From Marinomonas foliarum (GTDB lineage: Bacteria > Pseudomonadota > Gammaproteobacteria > Pseudomonadales > Marinomonadaceae): a DNA stretch of 64,000 nucleotides. The notes below the pieces were generated by a model. That model saw only the letters and a list, made by a program, of their open reading frames with translations. It did not search any database and was not told the DNA's origin. Where the stretch lies: the NCBI RefSeq assembly GCF_003337275.1, contig NZ_QPJQ01000022.1, positions 1 through 64,000 on the forward strand. Reading direction: 5' to 3'. Positions 28,859 through 36,266 of the stretch are shown piece after piece. The translations under genes were made by a program, and so were the position numbers. Numbering within the stretch: position 1 is the stretch's first letter; the number at the start of each line of letters is the position of its first letter.

Positions 28859-30076
28859 TTAGCGCTTTCTTAATCGGCCTAAAAAAGCAGCGAATCTTTC
28901 CATAGCGGGAGCTAGTTCTTCAACATGTGGAAGAAATACGAACCTAACATGGTCGGGGGTTGGCCAGTTGAATCCTGTGCCCTGAACGATCAGCACCTTT
29001 TCTTCGCGTAAGAATTGCAAAACCAGGTCTATGTCATTTTTAATATCGTAGACTTTCGGGTCTAAACGAGGGAATAGATATAACGCCCCATCAGGTTTGT
29101 GGCAGTGGACCCCAGGAATTGAGTCCAATGCTTCCCATGCCACCTTGCGTTGTTCGTATAGGCGTCCGCCAGGTATGATTAGCTCATTGATGCTTTGGTA
29201 GCCTCCAAGTGCTGTCTGAACGGCGTGCTGGGCTGGAACGTTGGCGCATAAGCGCATAGAGCTGAGTATATCTAAGCCTTCTATATAGTCTTGAATGCCA
29301 CTCCTGTCACCGGTTATAGCCATCCAGCCTGAACGAAAGCCTGCGGTGCGGTACACTTTCGAAAGTCCACCAAAGGTAATGCAGGGTGCGCGCCCTTCTG
29401 TGAGAGTGGCTGTTGGAATGTGCTTGGCTTCGTCATAAAGAATTTTGTCATAAATTTCGTCGGAGAAGATGAGTAAATTGTGTTCTTCGGCAAGATTGAC
29501 TATGGATTCGAGTATGCCTTTTTCGTAGACAGCACCCGTTGGGTTATTTGGGTTAATAATAACAATCGCTTTGGTCTTGTTTGATATCTTAGAGCGAATG
29601 TCATCAACGTCTGGTTGCCATCCAGAACCTTCATCGCATAGGTAGTGTTTTACGTAGCCGCCTGAGAGCGTTGCTGCGGCTGTCCAAAGAGGGTAGTCGG
29701 GGGCAGGGATAAGTATTTCATCTCCATCATTAAGGAGGCCTTGCATAGCGAGAACAATTAGCTCACTAACGCCATTCCCCATCCATACATGATTAACATC
29801 AGCAGATTTGATGCCCATGGCTTGGTATTTTTGCATAACGGCTTTGCGGGCAGAAAAAAGACCTTTTGAATCGCAGTAGCCTTGCGATGTTGGCAAGTTA
29901 CGAATGACGTCGACTAGAATTTCATCGGGAGCTTCAAAGCCGAACGGGGCAGGGTTGCCAATATTGAGCTTTAGAATCCTTTGACCTTCTTCTTCCATTC
30001 GAACGGCTTCTTTTAAAATTGGGCCGCGAATTTCATAGCATATATTAGCGAGTTTGTTGGATTTACGAATTTGCAC
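28859..30076 (-). CDS. alaA: alanine transaminase, AlaA type
   Basis: PLP-dependent aminotransferase making alanine from pyruvate and glutamate. The start is GTG at 30076, seven bases after AAGGA; this gives 405 residues, the length of E. coli AlaA, and the N-terminus S.KL.N.CYEIRGPIL. PLP lysine in GGLSKVYRTAGFRSGW; NPNNPTGAVY and SDEIYDKILYD are the cofactor motifs; LNIGNPAPFGFEAPDEILVD is nearly E. coli-like. Stands alone between htpX and the yajG-like gene, each on minus. Confidence 0.92.
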   Translation of the reverse strand: MQIRKSNKLANICYEIRGPILKEAVRMEEEGQRILKLNIGNPAPFGFEAPDEILVDVIRNLPTSQGYCDSKGLFSARKAVMQKYQAMGIKSADVNHVWMGNGVSELIVLAMQGLLNDGDEILIPAPDYPLWTAAATLSGGYVKHYLCDEGSGWQPDVDDIRSKISNKTKAIVIINPNNPTGAVYEKGILESIVNLAEEHNLLIFSDEIYDKILYDEAKHIPTATLTEGRAPCITFGGLSKVYRTAGFRSGWMAITGDRSGIQDYIEGLDILSSMRLCANVPAQHAVQTALGGYQSINELIIPGGRLYEQRKVAWEALDSIPGVHCHKPDGALYLFPRLDPKVYDIKNDIDLVLQFLREEKVLIVQGTGFNWPTPDHVRFVFLPHVEELAPAMERFAAFLGRLRKR

Positions 30077-30200
30077 CACATTATCCTTACTAAAGCTGTG
30101 TGGGAGGTGTGTCCACTTTACACCTAACTTATAGGTGATCAAGATAGGCAAAGAAAAAATTCATTATAAAATGATGAGGGGTCGAGAGGAATGAGCTAGA

Positions 30201-30243
30201 AAAACCAGCCACCTAATTCATAAGTAGAAAAGGAGGCTGGTTA
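30201..30243 (-). terminator. terminator after the yajG-like gene
   Basis: On the minus strand AACCAGCC, a loop of about 24 bases, GGCTGGTT then TTTCT. Loop is long but the stem is perfect. Confidence 0.65.
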
Positions 30244-30252
30244 TTTTGCGGT

Positions 30253-30822
30253 TTATTTAAGTAGGGTGATAATGTTGGGGTCGCTTAATAGTCGATTCAC
30301 AGTTTGGCTGGCAAGTGCATTCATATCATCTTGTACTGCCTGCTGATATGGCATTGTGCCGTACTCTCTTACTTTCTGGGAGCCATAATTTGCTTTATAG
30401 GTCTGCCCCTTTGCTGCGAGGGTGGCCTTTAGTTCAAATTCTAGAGTGGCAATGGTTTTTAAGGTCTCAACCTCAGTAGTGTAACTCATCTTACTGATTT
30501 CGATTTGTAGATCTGCAGCTGGCATGAGGCCTTGGTCAGGAGTGAAGCCAAGTTCACGCAATCCTTTAAGTACGCTTTCTTTTACACTTAACTTAATGTC
30601 ATTCGTTGTAAATATGTCTGCTCGTTCATTAATGCCTGTTTTAATAGAGCCGATGGAATTGTTAAGTTGAGTATTGGTTGAAACGTTGATTACACGGTCG
30701 TTTGTCAGGCTTGCAGTTTGTACGTCAGCTTCTGGCGTTATGCTTATATAGTGGGTTGTGGAGCAACCAGCTAATAAAATTGTTGAAAGGGATAAGGTCA
30801 AAAAGAAGTGTTTATTCAGCAT
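30253..30822 (-). CDS. YajG-family lipoprotein
   Basis: Predicted outer-membrane lipoprotein of 189 residues. Signal peptide with lipobox LLAGC at about residues 16-20, next residue Ser, favouring outer-membrane sorting. The rest (VINVSTNTQLNNSIGSIK, LKGLRELGFTPD, LQIEISKMSY) follows the YajG pattern. Exact role unknown in the family. In enterobacteria yajG neighbours ampG; not so here. A perfect 9-bp hairpin (AAGCGACTT/AAGTCGCTT, 30849-30873) lies in its upstream region. Confidence 0.75.
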   Translation of the reverse strand: MLNKHFFLTLSLSTILLAGCSTTHYISITPEADVQTASLTNDRVINVSTNTQLNNSIGSIKTGINERADIFTTNDIKLSVKESVLKGLRELGFTPDQGLMPAADLQIEISKMSYTTEVETLKTIATLEFELKATLAAKGQTYKANYGSQKVREYGTMPYQQAVQDDMNALASQTVNRLLSDPNIITLLK

Positions 30823-30848
30823 AAGAGCTCCGATCAGATTGATTTCTA

Positions 30849-30873
30849 AAGCGACTTTTTACCTAAGTCGCTT
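30849..30873. promoter_or_regulatory. inverted repeat upstream of yajG and of the tRNA cluster
   Basis: AAGCGACTT and AAGTCGCTT, perfect 9-bp arms, 7-base loop, between the divergent yajG-like gene and the tRNA promoter. No T-run on either side. Confidence 0.4.
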
Positions 30874-30892
30874 AAATTAATGAAAAAAACTG

Positions 30893-30920
30893 TTGATTTT
30901 AAGATTGGTAACAGTAATAT
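30893..30920 (+). promoter_or_regulatory. probable sigma-70 promoter of the tRNA array
   Basis: TTGATT, 16-base spacer, TAATAT, followed by the GC-rich discriminator CGCACCCGC typical of stringently controlled stable-RNA promoters; the first tRNA begins 33 bases later. Confidence 0.65.
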
Positions 30921-30953
30921 ACGCACCCGCTCACACAGCAAGATTATAACGTT

Positions 30954-31029
30954 GTCCCGTTCGTCTAGAGGCCTAGGACACTGCCCTTTCACGGCAGTAA
31001 CAGGGGTTCGAACCCCCTACGGGACGCCA
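30954..31029 (+). tRNA. tRNA-Glu (TTC), copy 1
   Basis: 76 bases with encoded CCA. Acceptor GTCCCGT/ACGGGAC, anticodon loop CTTTCAC giving TTC, T-arm GGGGTTCGAACCCC. First gene of a seven-tRNA array. Confidence 0.97.
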
Positions 31030-31089
31030 ATCTTTTCACAAGGTTGTCTATATAGTCTACTTGTTTTTGTTGTTTGCTGAGAAGTGTTT

Positions 31090-31164
31090 GCGGGAATAGC
31101 TCAGTGGTAGAGCACAACCTTGCCAAGGTTGGGGTCGCGAGTTCGAGCCTCGTTTCCCGCTCCA
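31090..31164 (+). tRNA. tRNA-Gly (GCC), copy 1
   Basis: 75 bases with encoded CCA. Acceptor GCGGGAA/TTCCCGC, anticodon GCC in CTTGCCAAG, T-arm GCGAGTTCGAGCCTCG region. Confidence 0.97.
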
Positions 31165-31218
31165 GCATCGACGTTAGCGATAGCGTGATGTGTTATCAGT
31201 TTATTAAAACTGAATTGT

Positions 31219-31294
31219 GTCCCGTTCGTCTAGAGGCCTAGGACACTGCCCTTTCACGGCAGTAACAGGGGTTCGAACCCCCTACGGGACGCCA
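31219..31294 (+). tRNA. tRNA-Glu (TTC), copy 2
   Basis: 76 bases, identical to copy 1 by eye. Confidence 0.97.
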
Positions 31295-31393
31295 CTATTT
31301 TACTATTGTTGAATAGTAATGTGATTGGCTAAGGCGGATCATAGATTAAATTACCCACTGCTTTATGCGAATAGAGAGTAGGGTAGTTGAAAT

Positions 31394-31468
31394 GCGGGAA
31401 TAGCTCAGTGGTAGAGCACAACCTTGCCAAGGTTGGGGTCGCGAGTTCGAGCCTCGTTTCCCGCTCCA
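31394..31468 (+). tRNA. tRNA-Gly (GCC), copy 2
   Basis: 75 bases, identical to Gly copy 1 by eye. Confidence 0.97.
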
Positions 31469-31515
31469 TTTCCTTTCGGGGGAATATAGTTATAGCACTA
31501 TAAAAGCTAGAATGC

Positions 31516-31591
31516 GTCCCGTTCGTCTAGAGGCCTAGGACACTGCCCTTTCACGGCAGTAACAGGGGTTCGAACCCCCTACGGGACGCCA
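31516..31591 (+). tRNA. tRNA-Glu (TTC), copy 3
   Basis: 76 bases, identical to copies 1 and 2. The spacer after it (CACTATTTTA) repeats that after copy 2, a trace of unit duplication. Confidence 0.97.
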
Positions 31592-31606
31592 CTATTTTAT
31601 GTATCT

Positions 31607-31681
31607 GCGGGAATAGCTCAGTGGTAGAGCACAACCTTGCCAAGGTTGGGGTCGCGAGTTCGAGCCTCGTTTCCCGCTCCA
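31607..31681 (+). tRNA. tRNA-Gly (GCC), copy 3
   Basis: 75 bases, identical to the other Gly copies; only 15 bases after Glu copy 3. Confidence 0.97.
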
Positions 31682-31710
31682 CTTTCTTTAAAGAGAAAGT
31701 TTATTTGTAT

Positions 31711-31786
31711 GTCCCATTCGTCTAGAGGCCTAGGACACCGCCCTTTCACGGCGGTAACAGGGGTTCGAACCCCCTATGGGACGCCA
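31711..31786 (+). tRNA. tRNA-Glu (TTC), copy 4, variant
   Basis: 76 bases. Differs from the other Glu copies by two compensated pairs: acceptor GTCCCAT/ATGGGAC instead of GTCCCGT/ACGGGAC, and anticodon stem CCGCC/GGCGG instead of CTGCC/GGCAG. All pairing is kept, so it should be functional. Confidence 0.96.
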
Positions 31787-31834
31787 TCCTTTTTTGCGCT
31801 ATCATAGCTAACCTTAATTTTTGAGTTTTTAGCC

Positions 31835-32662
31835 ATGACTTGGTTCGTCAATTACAGATTAGACAATTCGGTTTCTGTTGCTGATCGTGGTTTGGCTTAC
31901 GGTGATGGTGTTTTTGAAACCATTCGCGCGCTCCCTCACAGTTTGCTACAAACTGAAGATCATCTTTCTCGCCTTTTTCGTGGGCTATCCAAGCTTGCTA
32001 TGCCTTTTTCCATCGACCAACAAAACACTCTGAAGAATTTTCTGAATTTTCAAGTTCTGCCTTTAATTAATGAAGAGTCTGTGGTGAAAATTATAGTGAC
32101 CAGGGGTGAAGGTGGCCGAGGTTATTTGGCACCAGAAAATTGTATTCAGTCGATTGTTATCGGTATCCTACCTGCGCCCAATTATAAAGTTCATCAAGAA
32201 AAGGGGGTATCACTCTCTGTTTCGCCCGTACCTGTTAGCTCCAACCGTTTTTTGGCGGGGATTAAGCATTTAAACCGTCTTGAGAATGTGATTGCGAAGC
32301 GGTTTTTAATGCCCTTTGATTTTGAGGCCATAATGTTGAATGCTGATAAAGAGTTGGTTGAGTGCATTCAGAGTAATCTTTTTTGGTATAAACAAGGTGT
32401 TTTATATACGCCATCGCTTGAAAAAACGGGTGTTCAAGGTACTTATCGAAAAGCCATTATTGAGCAGCAAGCTGAGTACATTGTTCAAGTCGGGCGCTAT
32501 TTGCTGAGTGATCTTATGGCAGCAGATGAAGTTTTTATCACTAACAGTTTGATGGGGATTGTACCTGTTGTTGGTGTAACAGGTATGTCTTTTCCTATAG
32601 GGTGTCATACCCGAAAATTACAAATTTTAATGCAAGCTAAGGATATGCATGGCACTCATTAA
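31835..32662 (+). CDS. pabC: aminodeoxychorismate lyase
   Basis: Fold-type IV PLP enzyme that converts 4-amino-4-deoxychorismate to p-aminobenzoate for folate. 275 residues. ADRGLAYGDGVFETIR near residue 17 and the PLP lysine in GIKHLNRLENVIAKR near 145 are the family marks; AADEVFITNSLMGIVPV near the end as well. First gene of pabC-mltG-tmk-holB-tatD; overlaps mltG by 14 bases. In Pseudomonas this gene follows the fab cluster; here it follows the tRNA array. Confidence 0.94.
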   Translation: MTWFVNYRLDNSVSVADRGLAYGDGVFETIRALPHSLLQTEDHLSRLFRGLSKLAMPFSIDQQNTLKNFLNFQVLPLINEESVVKIIVTRGEGGRGYLAPENCIQSIVIGILPAPNYKVHQEKGVSLSVSPVPVSSNRFLAGIKHLNRLENVIAKRFLMPFDFEAIMLNADKELVECIQSNLFWYKQGVLYTPSLEKTGVQGTYRKAIIEQQAEYIVQVGRYLLSDLMAADEVFITNSLMGIVPVVGVTGMSFPIGCHTRKLQILMQAKDMHGTH

Positions 32663-33680
32663 ATGGTTTTATCGCGTTGCTTTTTTGTCTATTACTCTAT
32701 TGGCTGTTCTGGCTGGCTATCTTTATTATTCTATTACTGATTCGGTGACGATAGAGGATGACGAAATATTCGTAGTGCAGGCTGGTGATTCTTCTTACAG
32801 CCTGGGCAATAGCTTGAGTGATAAGGGGTTGATTGCTAACCCTTATTTAACACGGGTGGTGGCTAAGCTTCATCCAGAATGGGTGCCTAAAGTAGGCAAG
32901 TACGCTATTAAGCCTGACATGAATTTACTTGATATCATGATATTGTTCGATTCAGGCGAGTCTATATTTTATTCGATTACTCTTTTAGAAGGTAAAACGA
33001 CAAAAGAATTTTTGCTCGCGATGCAGGCAAAAGGCAATATTACTATGACATTGCTTGATGCTTCAGATGAAGAAATTGCTGAAAAGCTTGGCCTCAATGT
33101 AGATCATCCTGAAGGGCAATTTTTTGCAAATACATATCGTTATCATGATGGTGATACAGACGTTAGTATACTGAGGCACGCTCATACATTAATGACGCAG
33201 ACGTTGGCTGAATTATGGGCGAAAAAAGCAGAAAATTTACCCTATAAGACGCCGTATGAGGCTCTTATTATGGCATCTATTATTGAGAAAGAAACAGGCG
33301 TTCCTTATGAGCGTCCACTTATTGCTCAGGTCTTTATAAGTCGACTTGAAAAGGGGATGCGACTGCAAACAGATCCGACGGTTATTTATGGCCTTGGTGA
33401 CAAGTTTAAAGGCAATTTAACCCGTAAAGGCTTACAAGATTTATCTCCTTATAATACGTATCGAATTTACGGTTTACCACCATCACCTATTGCGAATGTT
33501 GGCAGAGAGGCGGTTGAAGCGGCACTTAATCCTGAGCAGACAAAGGCTTTGTACTTTGTGGCTAAAGGGGATGGTACGCATGCTTTTTCTAATACATTAA
33601 GAGAGCATAACCGCGCAGTAAGGGAATATCAGTATAAGCGCCGAGAAGATTATCGGTCGACCCCAGAAGTTACGAAATAG
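32649..33680 (+). CDS. mltG: endolytic murein transglycosylase
   Basis: Inner-membrane lytic transglycosylase that cuts nascent peptidoglycan strands and so helps end glycan polymerisation. 343 residues: one N-terminal transmembrane helix (about 7-27), a LysM-like subdomain, then the YceG catalytic domain with the Glu in ASIIEKETG at about 214 and MRLQTDPTVIYGLG. Overlaps pabC and is followed by tmk after 12 bases. Confidence 0.95.
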   Translation: MALIKWFYRVAFLSITLLAVLAGYLYYSITDSVTIEDDEIFVVQAGDSSYSLGNSLSDKGLIANPYLTRVVAKLHPEWVPKVGKYAIKPDMNLLDIMILFDSGESIFYSITLLEGKTTKEFLLAMQAKGNITMTLLDASDEEIAEKLGLNVDHPEGQFFANTYRYHDGDTDVSILRHAHTLMTQTLAELWAKKAENLPYKTPYEALIMASIIEKETGVPYERPLIAQVFISRLEKGMRLQTDPTVIYGLGDKFKGNLTRKGLQDLSPYNTYRIYGLPPSPIANVGREAVEAALNPEQTKALYFVAKGDGTHAFSNTLREHNRAVREYQYKRREDYRSTPEVTK

Positions 33681-33692
33681 AGAGGGTAGTGC

Positions 33693-34331
33693 ATGAGAGG
33701 TAAGTTTATTTCGCTAGAAGGGGGAGAAGGTAGTGGTAAGACCACTGCAATCCAATTTATTCGTCAATGGCTCGATGATAATTGTATCCCTTATACAATG
33801 ACTCGAGAGCCTGGCGGAACACCACTTGCGGAAGAGATACGCGAGCTTATACTGAGTCCTCGCGATGAAGCGGTAAACGATGTTACAGAGCTGCTTTTGG
33901 TTTTTGCTGCAAGGGCTCAACATTTAGCTGAAAAAATTCAGCCGGCTTTAGAAAATGGTACCTGGGTGATCAGTGATCGTTTCTTGGATTCCAGCTACGT
34001 ATATCAAGGTAAAGCACGAGGTGGCGATGTTGCTATGCTTGATCAACTTGCGTCGTGGGTTGTAGGCAATAATAAACCTGATGCTACTTTGCTGTTGGAT
34101 GTTCCTGTCGAATTGGGTCAAGAACGCGTTGTTCAGCGTCAGCATCAAGATCGCTTAGATAAAGAGTCTTTAGCTTTCCATCAAAAAGTTAGGGACGGTT
34201 TTCTTGAGCGAGCAACAGTTGATCCTGAAAGGGTTAGAGTCGTCGATGCTAGTCAATCACTAGACTCGGTTAAGCAACAAATAGAAGAGCAGCTTGTTAA
34301 ACTTAATAGCTCTTGGGCTGGTGATTCCTAA
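33693..34331 (+). CDS. tmk: thymidylate kinase
   Basis: Phosphorylates dTMP to dTDP. 212 residues. P-loop EGGEGSGKTT near residue 8, TREPGGTPLAEEIR, DRFLDSSYVYQG for dTMP binding, and a lid region with RQHQDRLDKE. The stop is immediately followed by the holB start. Confidence 0.96.
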   Translation: MRGKFISLEGGEGSGKTTAIQFIRQWLDDNCIPYTMTREPGGTPLAEEIRELILSPRDEAVNDVTELLLVFAARAQHLAEKIQPALENGTWVISDRFLDSSYVYQGKARGGDVAMLDQLASWVVGNNKPDATLLLDVPVELGQERVVQRQHQDRLDKESLAFHQKVRDGFLERATVDPERVRVVDASQSLDSVKQQIEEQLVKLNSSWAGDS

Positions 34332-35270
34332 ATGTCCACTATTGCTGACTGGTTGATGCCGTGTTTAAGACAGGTCCAAGTATTGAGACAGGCCAATAGC
34401 CTTTCTCATGCTTTATTAATTACTGGTGCTAATGGTGTTGGGCAAGAAGAGCTTGCTCATGAAATGGTAAAAGATCTGATGTGCGAAAGTGATCAGGCGG
34501 CGGCATGCGGGCATTGTCATTCTTGTCAGCTGATGCGTGCCGATACTCATCCAGATTTTCGCGTTTTGGATGGACAGGCCGCAACAATCAAAGTCGATCA
34601 AGTTCGATTACTGGTTCGTCAAATTAGCCAAAAACCTCAAGTCGGTCAAAATAAAGTAGTATTAATTACTCATGCTCAGGCAATGAATATTAATGCGGCG
34701 AACGCTGTGCTTAAAGCACTTGAAGAGCCAGCTGATCGAACTTACTTTGTTCTTACCAGTTCACAATCAACCAGTTTGTTGCCTACCATTCGTAGTCGTT
34801 GCCTTTTAGTGAATGTGCCGACCCCAAATGAGGCTGAGGTAAGGCAATGGTTGATGAAGCAAGCTGATGGTGATGCTTTAAGTTCATTATTCTGGTTAAC
34901 GACTCAGCCTTTTCGTTTACTGGCGGTTCAGAAGCAAGGGAAAGCGCAATTATACGCCTCGCTGCCAGATCAATTGACTGATCTATTGCGCGGATCGGCC
35001 TCAGTCAGTGCAATATTGAAGGGGTTGGATAATAGTAATATTGAAGATTACTGCAATGGCTTGGCTGCGATTCTACATCAATGTATTTGCCATTCGACTG
35101 GCGCTCCGATTGATTCTGCATTACAAGCAATATATGACACGCTCATTGCTCGCTTGGGTATTCAAACGCTTATGTTACGTTATCAATCATTGCAAAAATT
35201 AAAGTCAGACCTTCAAAAGACGAATTTAAACCCCATTATGCAACTCACACACGAATTGAATCAGTGGTAA
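34332..35270 (+). CDS. holB: DNA polymerase III delta' subunit
   Basis: Clamp-loader subunit that helps open the beta clamp. 312 residues, AAA+ fold without a functional Walker A (GANGVGQEEL), as usual in delta'. Zinc module cysteines C-x8-C-x2-C-x2-C around residues 50-66 (CGHCHSCQL), Walker B/sensor regions NKVVLITHAQ and KALEEPADRTYFVL. Starts one base after tmk and ends 7 bases before tatD. Confidence 0.93.
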   Translation: MSTIADWLMPCLRQVQVLRQANSLSHALLITGANGVGQEELAHEMVKDLMCESDQAAACGHCHSCQLMRADTHPDFRVLDGQAATIKVDQVRLLVRQISQKPQVGQNKVVLITHAQAMNINAANAVLKALEEPADRTYFVLTSSQSTSLLPTIRSRCLLVNVPTPNEAEVRQWLMKQADGDALSSLFWLTTQPFRLLAVQKQGKAQLYASLPDQLTDLLRGSASVSAILKGLDNSNIEDYCNGLAAILHQCICHSTGAPIDSALQAIYDTLIARLGIQTLMLRYQSLQKLKSDLQKTNLNPIMQLTHELNQW

Positions 35271-35277
35271 ACCAACT

Positions 35278-36087
35278 ATGTTAATTGATACCCATTGCCA
35301 TCTTGATATGCTTGATCTGGCACCACACAACAACGACATAAACTCTGTCATCGATGCAGCGTACCAGAAGGGGGTTAGGCAACTGCTGACTATTTCAGTT
35401 GACCTAAATAAAATGGATACTGTACTTGGTTTCACCCAGCGAGAAGGGGTTTATGCAAGTTGTGGAGTTCATCCATTACAGAATAAGGGCCTCGTTACAG
35501 ATGAGGAGCTTTTGCGTAAGTACGCTGCAGACCCTAAAGTCGTTGCTATTGGTGAAACGGGTCTAGATTATTTTTATGAAGCTTCAACAGAGGCGCGTGA
35601 AGCGCAGAAAATAAGTTTTATGCACCACCTTAAAGCAGCAGGTGATTTAGGTCTTCCAGTCATCGTTCATACCAGAAATGCGAAAGAGGACACCTTGTCC
35701 TTGATAAGGCAATATGGCAATCGTGAAAGCGCTGGTGTGCTGCATTGCTTCACGGAAGATTACGATATGGCGAAAGCCGCATTGGATGAGAACTACCTGA
35801 TTTCCATATCTGGGATTGTTACTTTCAAAACAGCCCAGGACTTGAAAGAAACTGTACGAAAGTTGCCCTTAGAATCATTAATTATTGAAACAGATTCGCC
35901 ATACCTTGCGCCAGTTCCTTATCGAGGTAGGAAAAATGAGCCTCAATACGTGTCTGAAGTGGCGCAATATGTTGCCGATTTAAAAGGAATTAGATACGAG
36001 GCTTTATTAGAAGCCACAGCGCAAAACTTTCATCGCGTATTTTCAAAAGCAACCCCTCAAAACCAGCTTCAGCTTGGTTCTCGTTAG
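35278..36087 (+). CDS. TatD-family metal-dependent deoxyribonuclease (YcfH-like)
   Basis: Metal-dependent hydrolase/nuclease, 269 residues. All metal-ligand motifs are present: DTHCHLDML at the N-terminus, GETGLDYFY near 95, VIVHTRNA near 128, LHCFTED near 155, and ETDSPYLAPVPYRGRKNEP near 205. It follows holB directly; in Pseudomonas a pilZ gene sits between them, here there is only a 7-base gap. No clear terminator downstream. Confidence 0.93.
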   Translation: MLIDTHCHLDMLDLAPHNNDINSVIDAAYQKGVRQLLTISVDLNKMDTVLGFTQREGVYASCGVHPLQNKGLVTDEELLRKYAADPKVVAIGETGLDYFYEASTEAREAQKISFMHHLKAAGDLGLPVIVHTRNAKEDTLSLIRQYGNRESAGVLHCFTEDYDMAKAALDENYLISISGIVTFKTAQDLKETVRKLPLESLIIETDSPYLAPVPYRGRKNEPQYVSEVAQYVADLKGIRYEALLEATAQNFHRVFSKATPQNQLQLGSR

Positions 36088-36197
36088 TTTTAAAGTGCTT
36101 TAATTACGATGCAGGTGAGAAGGATATTTTATTCCATCATATAGGCGAAGTGGAATCAGAGTGTTAGTCTCAAGCTACTGTATTTACATAACATATT

Positions 36198-36244
36198 CGA
36201 AAGAAGAGCCTTCTTCTTTCGCAAGCCTATCTTAATAGGGCTTG
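36198..36244 (+). promoter_or_regulatory. two tandem hairpins before the Lon-like protease gene
   Basis: CGAAAGAAGA, loop GCCT, TCTTCTTTCG (36198-36221) is a perfect 10-bp stem. It is followed at once by CAAGCC (36222-36227) and GGCTTG (36239-36244). Then come TAACACACAAGGA and the start codon. No T-run, so a leader structure is more likely than a tatD terminator. Confidence 0.5.
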
Positions 36245-36266
36245 TAACACACAAGGAAACCCATTG

